Below, piece by piece: positions 24,200-34,714 of a DNA stretch of 64,000 nucleotides. The DNA lies in assembly GCF_001704415.2 (NCBI RefSeq), contig NC_030811.1, forward strand, positions 55,975,591 to 56,039,590, written 5' to 3'. This stretch comes from Capra hircus. Its lineage: Eukaryota; Chordata; Mammalia; Artiodactyla; Bovidae. The notes beneath the pieces were generated by a model, which worked only from the letters and a program-made list of their open reading frames with translations, was not told the origin of the DNA and ran no database searches. The position numbers and the translations under genes were made by a program. Within the stretch, counting starts at the first letter, position 1. The number at the start of each line of letters is the position of its first letter.

Positions 24200-24362
24200 T
24201 GAAGCAGTGTTTCTCAGACTTCCCCGTGCACAAAAACCTTTGGTGGATCTTGTTTAACTGAAGCTTTGTTTCAGTCGGTTTGGGGTGGGGCCTGGGATTC
24301 TGCATTGCAAACAAGCTCCCAGGTGGTGCCGATGGGCTGGTCTAGAAGCCACACTCTGAGCA
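24200..24362 (+). mobile_element. MER5A-like hAT remnant
   Basis: It begins gcagtgtttctcagactt, contains ggggtggggcctgggattct and gcattgcaaacaagctccca, and ends gccacactctgagcagcg. Confidence 0.85.
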
Positions 24363-24934
24363 GCGAGGTGTTAAAGAACATAACCCTCCTAAAAAGGAAC
24401 AGCTAAGCACACTTTCTGAGAGCTCACTGGAAAGACCCTGTGTGGTTTTAAAAGTGCACACTGTTGAACTCAATGTCCAGTTCCCTTTGTTTCTTTCAGT
24501 CATGCTGTAAAAAAGAACAGCTACCAGTATGACTCTGAAACCCACTTGAGGACAGATACTGAGAGGGTGTGCATGTGAGAAGTAGGGTCCAAGCAGAGAG
24601 GGTGAGAGAAACTCACTCTCCTCCACAGGTATTAGATAGAACAGATGACCTAGAAGACCACTGCCTGCCCTAGCCAAGCCACCAGCAGGGCACAAAGGCT
24701 CAGACAAACAAGGAGATCCTCAGATTTGGGGCACAGGTCAACCACACAGCCACGACTACCAGATCTACTCCCTAAGCACCTCAGAGTGCACAGATGCACA
24801 CACACAGACACACAGACACACACACCCGATACGTGGCTTGGACATGCGCTGCCAGCACTGATATGTCCAGCACCATAACTCACTGCATCGTTACCAGCTG
24901 CCTGCAGGCTGAACAGATCAAATGCCTCCAGTAA
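24363..24934. other. unassigned, with a CA-rich tract
   Basis: An impure CA/CAGA microsatellite lies at about 24793-24829. The 121-codon antisense frame at 24342-24707 has no domain. Confidence 0.55.
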
Positions 24935-25153
24935 ATAAAACTAGCACACAAGTACATACTACAGAGCACAGAAAACTACCCTCAACAATTTGTAATAACC
25001 TATAAGGGAAAAGAATCTGAAATATATATTTTATATATACATATATATAACTGAATCACTTTGCAGTACATCTGAAACTAACACAACGCTGTAAGTCAAC
25101 TACACTTCAGTAATAAGTAAATAAATACATAATCTTAAATGTAAAAAAAAAAA
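24935..25153 (+). mobile_element. L1 3' end fragment
   Basis: It shows agagcacagaaaactaccct, aataacctataagggaaaag, a TATA-rich stretch at 25021-25050, then tttgcagtacatctgaaact and caactacacttcagtaat. It ends in poly-A at 25142. Confidence 0.82.
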
Positions 25154-25869
25154 GATAACCAGAAGAAAAAAGCTAGCACAAGACATCATTCCTTTGGGCA
25201 AGGAACTTGGATGCCCGCTACAATGAGCTTCTCACAGCAGAGCCCACATCTCATACAATTTCCCTCCAGCCCAGAACAGGGCCAGCACATAGGCTGCTAA
25301 GTGAAGGGCTGGTAAATGAGCGGAGGAAGCCAGGACTGGCAGTGAAGTCACAGAGGCCCCTGGATGGACACAGGCCAAGTAGCCAGGGACCTTCTTCCTC
25401 CATGACACCTAAGAGCTTTGCTAGCAACCAGTTAAAGGTTTACTCTTAATCTAGCAATTTATATTTACTTTCTAAAATGAATGCAAGTTTGGGAACCACT
25501 GGGGGCCACAGATTGGAGGCAAATGTATTCTGTTTGGCAAGCAGTGTTTAAAAGTAAATGATCTGAATCATTGGGAGCAGTTCACCACACTGACATGAAT
25601 TGCTACTGCTCACGTCAGGTCCGCTTCCCTCCAGCTGCCTACTTGAGACACGGGTGTACGCTAAGACTTGCAAACCCAGCATGAAAAAGCAAAATGTTCC
25701 TTCCCAAAATCTGCTCTCTCCCACTCTCAGTCAATGGCACCACTCCCCACTACCTTCCTCCCTCCAGGGCAGTCTCTTAGGACAGAAATGGTCTCCTCCC
25801 TTCCCATTGCCCTTCCATCAACAAATCCTTACCTCCAAAACACACCCTAACTCATAGCTCCTCTCCTAA
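25154..25869. other. unassigned
   Basis: Mostly unrecognised. The stretch at 25425-25505 ending gggaaccactggggg may be the end of a MER5-like element. The 85-codon frame at 25600-25857 has no domain. Confidence 0.45.
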
Positions 25870-26530
25870 AACTCTGGTCGGAGCATCCAGAGACCCTCAC
25901 CTGGACGACCCTAACACATTCCCAGGGTCTCCTGCTCCGCCTGGCAGCCAGCCCATAGACCATACCGCCTCCCCGCTTAGAACCCTCAGTGCTTCTCACT
26001 GTGTGCAAATCACCGCCTACAAACCCTCCCTGATCTGATCTCATCTCCTCCGTCTGCTGGCTGACAGCTCTTGCTACTCTGGCCACCTTTCTCTCAAACC
26101 CACTGAACACATTCCCAAGTCAGCGCCTTTTCACTTTCTTTTCCTGTTTGGAATGCTTTGCTATAGGTAATAAGGTTTCTTATTAACAGTAGCAGCAACC
26201 CCTGCAGACCCCTTTACGGGCCTTCCAGGTGCCAGTCTAAGCACTTATGAGTGCTAACTCAGTCAATCCTCTGAACCACCTTGGGAGGTTGGGCTATGGT
26301 TACCCCACTTTACAGATGGGGTAACTGAGGCACAGAGAGCTCAGGTGACCTGCCCAGTCTAGTTCCAAGGTCTTTCTCTTAACCATTACACTACCCTGCC
26401 TCTTATAAATCTCATCTCCTTCACAGCAGCCTCCATTTTCCAGGTCTCAACCCAAATGGCATATCCTAGAGGCCTTCCCTGATCCCACTCTCTCATCTCA
26501 AGTACCTCTCAATACTATCTGGAATGAACA
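25870..26530 (+). mobile_element. L2 LINE 3' region split by a MIR
   Basis: The left L2 part shows ctgatctgatctcatctcct, tcttgctactctggccacct and cctgtttggaatgctttgct. The right part (26400-26530) shows tccaggtctcaacccaaatg and gaggccttccctgatcccac, as expected if the intervening MIR is removed. Confidence 0.8.
26190..26400 (-). mobile_element. MIR SINE nested in L2, antisense
   Basis: The copy reads ccccactttacagatggggt, aactgaggcacagagagctc and gacctgcccagtctag in antisense MIR order. L2 sequence on both sides shows the MIR inserted later. Confidence 0.82.
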
Positions 26531-26983
26531 CACCTCTCCATCACAAAACCTAAAACAAGAGGAAACAAACCTTCTGAAAGCAGCTCGCAGCAATCTTATT
26601 CTCTGTACCCCAGAACACAGAATCCTTCAACAGTCCCTGCACAAGGTCCCTCTCAACAAATGTGAACCAACCTACTGGCCTATAGAGAGGACTGCTGACC
26701 TCAAAATTACTCAAACAATGCTGGAAAAACCACACCCACAGGAGGATAAAAAAGATGGCATTCGAAGTAGACAACTCACCCAAGGTCCTCCACCTGATTC
26801 ATATGATCCTTTACAGTGTTTTCTTGACTTCCTGGACCTGTGCATATGAATCAAATGTTTTTCTATCACAGACACGATCCTATGCTAGTTTTAAAATTAA
26901 TCCAATTGTTGAGTTTGTGGCCAATTACCTCTGTCTAGCACTTCTGGGTTACCTTGGTGGATTTCTCCATTCCAAGGCTCTAA
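26531..26983. other. unassigned, with a spaced 10-bp palindrome
   Basis: No named repeat. gattcatatg (26796-26805) and catatgaatc (26843-26852) are exact reverse complements 37 bp apart. Confidence 0.5.
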
Positions 26984-27175
26984 TTGGTTAGTGGTTCAGC
27001 TGGTAAAGAATCCATGTGCAATGCAGGAGACCACAGTTCAATTCCTGGGTCAGGAAGATCCCCTAGAGAAGGGAACGGCTACCCACTCCAGTATTCTGAC
27101 CTGGAGAATTCCCCTCCATGGACTATATAGCCCATGGGGTCACAAAGAGTCACACATGACTGGGCAATTTCCACT
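26984..27175 (+). mobile_element. Bov-tA SINE
   Basis: A degraded tRNA head (ttagtggttcagctggtaaa) is followed by ggtcaggaagatcccctaga, ccactccagtattctgacct and a catggggtcacaaagagtca end. Confidence 0.88.
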
Positions 27176-27400
27176 TAGGAAATGTATCTTAAAGAAAAAT
27201 TATAGTCATGTTCAGGCCACTATTGATATTACTAGATGAGATGCCCCTTACCCAACCAGTTAATAATTCCTGCTCTGATCGTGGCCATAAATATACATTT
27301 TCCTCTATTATTCAAGCTCAATCAGAGCAACAAACAAAATTTCAACTAAGGATGAAATTTCCCACAGTTATGGGATGGACTTATGTAGTTAACATCAGGA
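27176..27400. other. unassigned host sequence upstream of the foldback BovB
   Basis: AT-rich and repeat-free as far as I can see. It supplies the left flank that is copied in reverse in the neighbouring insertion. Confidence 0.5.
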
Positions 27401-27506
27401 TATGGTCATTTAAATCTAAAGGCTCCTCTATACTGGAAACCATCTCATCCTCTGTCATCTGAGAGGGTTTCCAGTACAGAGGAGGCTTTAGATTTAAATG
27501 ACCATA
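27401..27506. repeat. 41-bp inverted repeat of host flank created with a BovB insertion
   Basis: Arm A is 27401-27441 (tatggtcatttaaatctaaa ... ggaaacc) and arm A' is 27466-27506; they are reverse complements at 39 of 41 positions. Between them lies a 16-bp antisense BovB piece at 27441-27456 (catctcatcctctgtc), whose complement B' starts the forward BovB at 27508-27523. The order A-B-A'-B' is interleaved rather than a simple hairpin. Confidence 0.93.
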
Positions 27507-27660
27507 CGACAGAGGATGAGATGGTTGGATGGCATCACCAACTTGATGGGACATGAATTTGAGCAAGCTCCGGGAGCTGGTGATGGACAGGGAAGCCTAG
27601 TGTGCTGCAGTCCATGGGGTCGCAAAGAGTTGGACACAACTGAGCAACTGAACTGAACTG
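27441..27660 (+). mobile_element. 5'-truncated BovB with inverted head and perfect target-site duplication
   Basis: The forward BovB 3' end runs 27507-27660 (agaggatgagatggttggat ... actgaactgaactg). The 11-bp atactggaaac occurs at 27430-27440 and again at 27661-27671, bracketing the whole insertion. The inverted 16-bp BovB head and the inverted copy of the host flank therefore arose within a single insertion event. No coding capacity remains. Confidence 0.93.
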
Positions 27661-27691
27661 ATACTGGAAACAAATCATATCAAGGATAATC

Positions 27692-27885
27692 AAGGTTTTC
27701 CTGGTGGCTCAGATGGTAGAAAAAAAATCTGCCTGCAAGCAAGAGGCCCAGGTTTGATTCCTGATTCAGGAAGATCCCTGGAGAAAGGACTGGCAACCCA
27801 CTCCAGTATTCTTGCCTGGAGAATTCCATGGACAGTCTTGCAGGCTACCACCTGTGGAGTTGCAGTCGGACACAACTGAGTGACT
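27692..27885 (+). mobile_element. Bov-tA SINE
   Basis: The head ttttcctggtggctcagatg is expanded by an A-run. The body motifs aggaagatccctggagaaag, ccactccagtattcttgcct and cggacacaactgagtgactt follow. Confidence 0.9.
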
Positions 27886-28279
27886 TTTGCTTTCCACTAC
27901 CTCATCTATGTAACTGCCTGCACCCCAAAGGCATCTGAGTTTTCAATCCTCCGTCTTGTCCCATTTTGTAAATATAATCTGTGGTCTCCCCACAGCCTGA
28001 TCTCCAGGAGAGAGTCCATGCCTGACTGCCAAGGCCCCAGCCATCCTTCCACATCCCTGCCTACCAGCCATCCTGAGCCCTCTACCCACGGGGTCCACTC
28101 TGGGCATTTGCCTATTGATGCCTTTATTCACACTCTTCACTTGACTTTCATGTCCTTCCCCACTTTCTCCAACTAACAAATGCCCACTCGCACACCAGGA
28201 CCCCAGTGCAACCACCCCCAGAGAATCATACTCTCTGGGATCCTGCTCTGTCCTCTGAACACCAGTGTTCTATCACAGC
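27886..28279 (+). other. C-rich, possible old L2 sequence
   Basis: gcatttgcctattgatgcct and ctgactgccaaggcccc are weakly L2-like. I cannot separate this from unique sequence, and no gene is seen. Confidence 0.4.
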
Positions 28280-28740
28280 AGATGGAAAGATGGGAGGCTT
28301 TCGAGTCAGACAGACCTGACTTGGAATCCGGGCTCCTCTGTTGTGTTACCAAATTTCCCTGAATCCCTTTCTCATGTGCACAGCTAAGTCACAATACCTC
28401 TCAGGGTTATTGGGACGGGATATAAAAGGGGTGAGATGTGCTAAGTTGCTTCAGTCATGTCCAACTCTTTGTGACCCCGTGGACTGCAGCCTGCCAGGTT
28501 CCTCTGTCCATGGGCTTCTCCAAGTAAGAATACTGGAGTGGGTTGCCATGCCCTCCTCCAGGGGATCTTTCCAACCCAAGGGTCAAACCAAGTCTATTAT
28601 GTCTAACCTGCACTGGCAGACAGGTTCTTTACCACTAGTGCCACCTGGGAAGGCCATTCTAAAATGGTGAGATACCCAGCACCATCTCATCACACAGTCA
28701 TGATGAGATGCCCAATAAAAGCCAACAATTGTGTTAGTAT
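28280..28740 (+). mobile_element. MIR SINE split by a Bov-tA
   Basis: The left part shows gagtcagacagacctgactt and ctctcagggttattgggacg. The right part after 28674 shows gcccaataaaagccaacaat and gtgttagtattatttc, the usual MIR end. The Bov-tA at 28438-28660 sits between them. Confidence 0.72.
28438..28660 (-). mobile_element. Bov-tA SINE, antisense, nested in MIR
   Basis: The element shows gtgctaagttgcttcagtca, ggactgcagcctgccaggtt, aagaatactggagtgggttg and an antisense tRNA head ending gccacctgggaaggcc. It is flanked by aaaaggggtgagat (28424-28437) and aaaatggtgagat (28661-28673). Confidence 0.93.
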
Positions 28741-29000
28741 TATTTCCTTTTGGTTTATTTAATAACGTGTGTTCTATGAAAGTAGGGACACTATCTTAAT
28801 TCCCTCTCTATCCTCACTGCTTGGCATATACATGACACACAGATCTCAACAACTGTCTGCTGCAGTAATGGGTGAATGGTGTCTTTGGATTCTGGAGTCA
28901 GATGCTCTGGGATCTCAGAAAGTCAAAACCTCACTGTGGTCCTTTCATTTTACCACTAACAAGGGGAGAAAAACTAAGAGATAGACAAAACGATGTGTTC
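28741..29000 (+). mobile_element. L2 3' end followed by a MIR-like piece
   Basis: ttctatgaaagtagggacac, atcctcactgcttggcatat and tctcaacaactgtctgctgc indicate an L2 terminus to about 28865. gattctggagtcagatgctc after it resembles a degraded MIR. The boundary is uncertain. Confidence 0.55.
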
Positions 29001-29924
29001 AGCACCTTTAATCTTATGTTATAAAAACTGACTTACAAAAAAATGTAGGGGAGGACCCAGCTCTGGTCCCTGGGAGGAGGCAGAGGAGGACAAGCTGTAG
29101 ATGGGGGAAACTCCCAGGGACCTGGGCACTGGTAGCCAACTGTATTATTTAAGAAAAAAAAAATCTATTAAAATATACCACAATCTACAGATGAACCAGA
29201 AAGACAGGAAGCATTATCCATTTTTCAAAGAGTGCCAGTCCTCATCCAGCGGTTCCTGGTTGGATTTGTTCAATTTGTACAGCCTCCCCACTAAGAGGAC
29301 ACATTCCAACTAAATCATGTTAAGGGGAGGTGAGGCGGCCTCGGTGCTTCTGGAATGCACATTGCAAACCTTCAGGGGGCATTCCTGATGCTTTCTTCTC
29401 TTTGTTTCCCTTTGTAGTTTTCACACGAGCCCATCTTTTTCTTCCAAGCACGACCATGCTCACATCCCCTGGGGCATCTCCTGACTACCTGGAGGACCGC
29501 AGCATCTTTCATTTTCTCTCTCACAGCGTCTTCTGCTAATGAGCTTGGACTCTGATGGCTAAGAACTGTGATGAGCGCTGTGACAATCCAGGGTACTCCC
29601 AAAGAGAATGAGGTTGCAGTGGTAGGGGTGTGTATCCTTGACTGGGGAGAACAGCGCTGTCTGAGGAAATTGAATTGAAGCTCAGAATGAAATTGGAGAA
29701 AACACTGCCTTGGAGCTTCCAACATTCCCTCAGCTGGCCCTTGCACAGAGGCCAACAGAAATGAACCGTGTCTGAAAGGCCAGGGACATGCACAGTCAAT
29801 GGAGATAGTTTTTCCTACTCACTTTAGGCAACTGGGTTAGCAAAGCTGTATGAGGACAGTGACTTTCATGTGCTTGCAGACTCTGATGTCCACTGTAGCT
29901 TATCACTTACAACAAAGGGCAGCA
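29001..29924. other. unassigned, about 0.9 kb
   Basis: No named repeat or gene. The 127-codon antisense frame 29372-29755 has no domain. Confidence 0.5.
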
Positions 29925-30150
29925 ACAGAGCTCTGCATTTAGACTTCCAGGGCCTGGTCTGAATTCCAATCTCTCTCTGCCTGTACCTGACTCCCTTATT
30001 CAGCCTCTCTGAGTCTGAGCTGGTTCTCCAAGAAAATGGCTTTTAAATAACAGAAAACCTGTCCTTCCTTCTTCACACTGTTGTTTCAAGAAAGGGCTTG
30101 ATGAGCAACCTTATAAGTAAATGCTGTAACCTATGAAGTGATGAAGACAT
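29925..30150 (+). mobile_element. MIR SINE
   Basis: ctgaattccaatctctctct, ttattcagcctctctgagtc and ttataagtaaatgctgtaac follow MIR order with substantial divergence. Confidence 0.6.
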
Positions 30151-30248
30151 CAGCATAATTTGTGGTCACACTGAAATTTTACATCTCAACTAACACAAAT
30201 CTTTTACAACCCTAGACAAACACTGTGACCTCTTTATTTATCCCCAGG

Positions 30249-30554
30249 TGCTACATACAGACTGAATGTGTGTACCCAAAATTGATATGCTTAAGCCCTA
30301 ATGTGATGATATTTGGAGGTGAGGGCTTTGGGAGGTAACTGGGTCATGAGTGTAGAGCCCCCATAATGGGGTTAGTCCTTATAAAAAGGTAGCTGTCTAT
30401 TAGCAAGGAAGTGGGCCCTCACTAAGAACTGGACCTGATGGTGTTTTGATCTTGCTTGGACTTTCCAGCCTCCAGAACTGTGAGAAATAAATGCTTATGG
30501 TTTAAGCCACTCAATTTATGACATGTTGGTTACAGAAGCCCAAGTGGACTAAGA
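30249..30554 (+). mobile_element. MaLR-type solo LTR (MST/MLT1 group)
   Basis: It begins tgctacatacagactgaatg and contains gtgatgatatttggaggtga, gggctttgggaggtaactgg, tccagcctccagaactgtga, the polyadenylation-like gaaataaatg and a terminal gtggactaaga. The internal region is absent, consistent with a solo LTR. It is old and not expected to be active. Confidence 0.88.
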
Positions 30555-30599
30555 TGCGAGAGTCTGCATTTAAGATAACCTAGTAGCAGATATGATTTG

Positions 30600-30833
30600 T
30601 ACAATAAAGAGAAATGCACTCAGGTAGGAAGATGAAGTTGCCTGGGATGCAATTTCAGATGAGAGGATCAAGTGGCTCTCTGATGAGGACCTCTGAGCAG
30701 ACACCCACCTGAAGTGGGGATATCCAGGGAAAAGCATGGCAGCCTGAGGGGGCAGCTAGTGCAAAGGCTCTGAGGTGGGACATGATGGAGTGGCGAGAAG
30801 GCACATTGCAGGGCCCAGCACAAAATAAGCCCA
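30600..30833 (-). mobile_element. L2 LINE fragment, antisense
   Basis: gggatgcaatttcagatgag and the diagnostic gtgcaaaggctctgaggtgg motif indicate antisense L2 coding region. The right end is cut by the Bov-A insertion. Confidence 0.6.
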
Positions 30834-30848
30834 CACTAAACAGGAGCT

Positions 30849-30963
30849 GGCAATGGTACCCCACTCCAGTACTCTTGCCTGGAAAATCCCATGGACGGAG
30901 GAGCCTGGTGGGCTGCAGTCCATGGGGTCGAGAAGAGTCAGACACGACTGAGCGACTTCACTT
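30849..30963 (+). mobile_element. Bov-A SINE monomer with perfect 15-bp duplication
   Basis: A single Bov-A unit of about 115 bp (gcaatggtaccccactccag ... gactgagcgacttcacttc) lacks the tRNA-derived head. The flanking cactaaacaggagct is identical at 30834-30848 and 30964-30978, so both ends are exact and the insertion is probably young. Confidence 0.95.
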
Positions 30964-30978
30964 CACTAAACAGGAGCT

Positions 30979-31217
30979 ACTGTGATACAGATTAGCATTC
31001 ACACTGCTGCCAAAACAGCCAGCTTCCACTCGTGGATACATCAAAGCTAAGGAAGCCCAATACATCACGACACTTACTAGTTCGAATCTTTCCAAATCAC
31101 AACATCCAATCAGAACTCCTCTCCGGGGGCTCCTTTAATGCTGCTACAGAAAGCAGCCACACATGGGCAGAGGCCATAAAGAGGTGGTACTTACACAGGA
31201 GGGTGGAAAATTCACTG
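30979..31217. other. unassigned
   Basis: Nothing recognised. The 192-codon frame at 31032-31610 runs through simple TTG repeats and an antisense CHR SINE and is not a gene. Confidence 0.55.
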
Positions 31218-31227
31218 TTTCATCCTT

Positions 31228-31473
31228 TGTTGTTTTGTTGTTGTTGTTGTTATTGTTGTTTTTATTTTTTGATGTGGACCATTTTTAAAGTCTTCATCGA
31301 ATCTGTTACAATATTGCCTCTGTTTATGTTCTGGTTATTTGGTTGCGAGACATGCAAGATCTTAGCTCCCCAACCAGGGATCAAACTCATACCCACGCGC
31401 CCCCCCCCCCACCCCCATCTCCACTGCATTAGAAGGCAAAGTCTTAATCACAGGATTGCCAGGGAAGACCCTA
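31228..31473 (-). mobile_element. CHR-type SINE, antisense, with duplication
   Basis: A TTG/T-rich tail (31228-31270), gtcttcatcgaatctgttac, aagatcttagctccccaacc and a head ending gattgccagggaagac identify a CHR-2-type SINE. The 10-bp tttcatcctt is present at 31218-31227 and 31474-31483. An internal C-run lies near 31402. Confidence 0.9.
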
Positions 31474-31584
31474 TTTCATCCTTAATTGGATCCTACTGCC
31501 TTCATATTTGCCTTCTATCTCTCCCCAAACACACACACCTCCTGAGGAAAGGAGGGCTCTCCTGGCAATGGACCACACAGTCAC

Positions 31585-31805
31585 TCAGCTCACATCTGCG
31601 GAGCCCCTAGTGGGTGCTCAGCTCTGGGTGGGGCTTGGACAATGGGAACTGCAGTGAGGCAAGATCTTTGATCTCGAGGAGCTCAGTATTTGATGGGGGG
31701 TTGGGTTGGAGAAAAAAAATGTGAAAATAATGATAGCTCAGTTGAAGAAGCACCAAGGAGGTCCTCAGTGCAAAGTGCTGGGAGCACAGAGGAGGGAATA
31801 TCCTC
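31585..31805 (-). mobile_element. L2 LINE 3' end, antisense
   Basis: ggagcccctagtgggtgctc, gatctcgaggagctcagtat and ggagcacagaggagggaata follow the antisense L2 terminal order. Confidence 0.72.
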
Positions 31806-31869
31806 AGGGAAGCCCACCCTTTGCACCCCACCCAGACTACATGAGGTCCCCTCATCATATGTTCTTACT

Positions 31870-32080
31870 GTCCCCACTTCCTTTCCTTTCTTTCTTTCAT
31901 GGCATTTATGAAATCTGTAATGGATTCAGGATTTGCAGAAGTAATGCCCGTCTCCCCTGATAGACTGTGGGTTCCATGAGGTAGGAGACCTCGTTTGTCT
32001 TGTTCACATTTATATTCCCACAGCTGGCATAGGGCAGGGACACAGAAAGACCCTGTCAATTAATGAATATGACTGAACAC
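31870..32080 (+). mobile_element. L2 LINE 3' end
   Basis: tagactgtgggttccatgag, gtcttgttcacatttatatt, cccacagctggcatagggca and aattaatgaatatgac are the L2 3' UTR series. Confidence 0.8.
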
Positions 32081-32109
32081 CAGGACACTTAATTTCATTG
32101 GGGAAATAT

Positions 32110-32612
32110 ATTAGCCTCCAAGAAGGCTCCCAATGAGCCTCACCTCCTAATGCTCACACCCTTATGAGCTCCGTTCTCGCAGAGTCAGTACTGACCCACT
32201 GACCAATGTGACCAACAAAATAATGAGAAAGGGATGGGGTGTGGCTTCCAAGTCCTCATCACAGAAAAACTGCTACTCACACTTTGGATGGTCTCTGTAG
32301 GGAAACCAAGCAGCCCTGTGGGGAGGTTCACATGATGAAAAACTGAGGCTTCCCACCAAAGCCAGCATCAACTTGGCAGTCATACAAGTGGCCACACTGA
32401 AGCAGGCCGTCCAGTCCTCATCAAGACTTCGGATGAATGCAGCCCCTGCTGATATCCTGAATGTGACCTTACGAAAGACCCTGAGCTAAAACCCACCTCG
32501 CTGATCTGATTCTTGACCCACAGAACTATGTGAGATGATATGTGTTCATTGTTGCTTTCTGCTACTAAGCTGCAGGATAATTTGTTACTCAGCAACAGAT
32601 AACTGATACAAG
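32110..32612 (+). mobile_element. MLT1-type solo LTR
   Basis: tattagcctccaagaaggct, cctcctaatgctcacaccct, tgatatcctgaatgtgacct, gacccacagaactatgtgag and tttgttactcagcaacagat follow the MLT1 layout from 5' to 3'. No internal retroviral sequence is present. Confidence 0.85.
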
Positions 32613-32639
32613 AAAGGACTAGAGAACCTTCACAGAATA

Positions 32640-32835
32640 GGCTTTTGAAGAACAAGGAGGATTTCACCATGCCCAGAAGAGACAAACACTATATTTCCTG
32701 CTGAGACAAAAAGGAAAAAGTAAGCAAAGGCATGGAGATTATGTGTTTGGGAAATGGGAGAGCATCTCAGATGATGGGAGTGCAAGGTACCAGCAATGAT
32801 AGTGAAAAGGGAGGTTGAGGCTGGGTCCTGATGAT
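32640..32835 (-). mobile_element. possible L2 fragment, antisense
   Basis: gtaagcaaaggcatggagat and purine-rich context resemble antisense L2. It is strongly diverged. Confidence 0.45.
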
Positions 32836-32891
32836 CCTTGAGTATTATTCTAAAAGGTCTGAACTCTTTAGAGGTAGAAATAGTAATTACT

Positions 32892-33288
32892 TTGTTCTTA
32901 TTCAGTCGCTAAGTCATCTCTATCTCTGCGATCCCACTGACTGCAGCATGCCAGGTTTCTCTGTCCTTCACTATCTCTCAGAATTTGCTCAGACTCATGT
33001 CTATTGGGTCAGTGATACCATCCAACCATCTCCTGCTCTGTTGCCTCCTTCTCCTCATGTCCTTAATCTTTCCCAGCATCAGGGTCTTTTCCAGTGAGTT
33101 AGCTCTTCACATCAGGTAGCCAAAGTATTAGAGCTTTAGCTTCAGCATCAGTCCTTCCAATGAACATTCAGGGTTGATTTCCTTTAGGACTGACTGGTTT
33201 GATCTCCTTGCTGTACAATGGGCTCTCAAGAGTCTTCTCCAGTACCATAGTTCAAAAACATCAGCTCTTCTGCGCTCAGCCTTTTGTA
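32892..33288 (-). mobile_element. BovB 3' fragment, antisense, with 10-bp duplication
   Basis: gttcttattcagtcgctaag, gtcagtgataccatccaacc, tttcccagcatcagggtctt and gactgactggtttgatctcc read as the reverse of the BovB 3' end. The target-site duplication agtaattact is exact (32882-32891 and 33289-33298). About 400 bp was inserted, truncated at the 5' end. Confidence 0.94.
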
Positions 33289-33298
33289 AGTAATTACT

Positions 33299-33360
33299 CA
33301 CATCCTATAAATGAAGCAGTTGAAGTTCAGAAAGATTAAGGAATTTGTCCAAACGTACCT
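33299..33360 (-). mobile_element. short MIR remnant, antisense
   Basis: cctataaatgaagcagttga and agattaaggaatttgtccaa look like the antisense MIR core; very short. Confidence 0.5.
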
Positions 33361-34149
33361 GCCTTCCTTTTGTATACTGGCCTGGATGACATCAGGGCTA
33401 GCTCTCTTCCTCTTCTCAAAAGGACACTAATTCTATCATGGGAGCTATACTCTCATGACCTCTCAAAGCCCCCACCTCCAAATACTGTCACATCCACTGA
33501 TGCATATGAATTTGTGGGGAGCAGGGACAAAAGTGACAATCCTGAAACTCCAAAGCAGGAGAAATTAACACCAGAGACAGTGCTCTTTCCAACACCTCTG
33601 TGTTGGGAAAGCTCCCTGACTCCAGCCATAGCAGCCTCCACCCCAGGTCCCCTGCCTCAGGGGGTGACCAGTGCTTCTGCCCTGCCTGCCAGGAGGAGGA
33701 GGACTAGGTATGAACAGCCTGTGTGTCTCTGCTCACCCCATCCACAGGGAGGGTTCTCCAGAGTGTCCCCAGGCCAGGCAAGAATTCTCACAGCCCGTTT
33801 CGCTCTTCCTCTCTAGCCCTGGGTCTCCTGAGCCTTCCCGCTGCCTTGTAACCATGACACCACTCTCTACCCTAGATAATCGCCCTGCCACTGGGGGGTT
33901 CTCCCTCCCTCCTGCAGGGCAAACTGAAGCAACATTCCAAGGCATCTTGGAATGAACTCCCAAGACAGCACCAGAAGCTGAGGCAAACTGAGAGAATGTG
34001 ATTCCAAGTCCCAAACCCACCTTGGAAACACTAAGTTTCCACCTGCTGCTCTTTTTTTTTTTTGGAGAATACGGCCTTTGGGCTCTAAAAACCACCTCCC
34101 AGGAAGATTATTCCTGGAAAAACAAAAGATAAATTTATATTTCCAGAGC
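33361..34149. other. unassigned
   Basis: GC-richer than its surroundings. The frames at 33370-33816 (+, 148 codons) and 33733-34095 (-, 120 codons) overlap on opposite strands, with no domain or splice evidence. A T-run lies near 34051. Confidence 0.5.
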
Positions 34150-34330
34150 AACCACTCTGTATGAGCCCAGGACTTTGTACACAATTCTATCCTCACCACT
34201 ACCCTATGAGGCAGACATCATATCCCCTTTTTCCAGATAGGCAAAATTCCAAAGACACTGAGGAACTTGCCTAAGGACACAGACAGCTGAGGTGTACAGC
34301 TGGCCAGGTTGGGTACTGCACAACTCTAGG
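34150..34330 (-). mobile_element. MIR SINE, antisense
   Basis: ctatgaggcagacatcatat, ttttccagataggcaaaatt, ggaacttgcctaaggacaca give antisense MIR order. Confidence 0.75.
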
Positions 34331-34700
34331 GAGCACAAGCCACATCACAGTCTGTAGATTTATACATCTGTCATGAAAATTTTTCAGCAGAAAGTGACTT
34401 CAGATGCAGTATCTTTCTCCAGTTTGTACAAGGGTACACAGGAGCCAGCAATGGTTCTACAAGATAACCACCACCCTGCCACCATGTGGGGATTTGACCT
34501 TATGTATGTCTGACTCCATGGCCCTTGCTCTTTCCCCTCAATGTCTATACCTCCCTTGGGATAACTCCAAGCATTGTCAAAGGTTCTTCATAGTTCAACA
34601 GGCAGAAATGGGGTAACAGACTTCTAGACAATCTCAGATGGAAAGATGCTGGCAATCAATAATTTACCTCAAATCTTTCCCTCTGCATTGAAAGAGTACA
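34331..34700. other. unassigned
   Basis: Nothing recognised. Its right end is the left part of a short MIR-like core duplicated by the CHR insertion. Confidence 0.5.
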
Positions 34701-34714
34701 AGGCTCAGAGAGGG

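Noticed and set aside
31032..31610. 192-codon forward frame
   Set aside because: It runs through a TTG simple repeat and an antisense CHR SINE, with a Cys/Phe-rich translation from the repeat and no domain.
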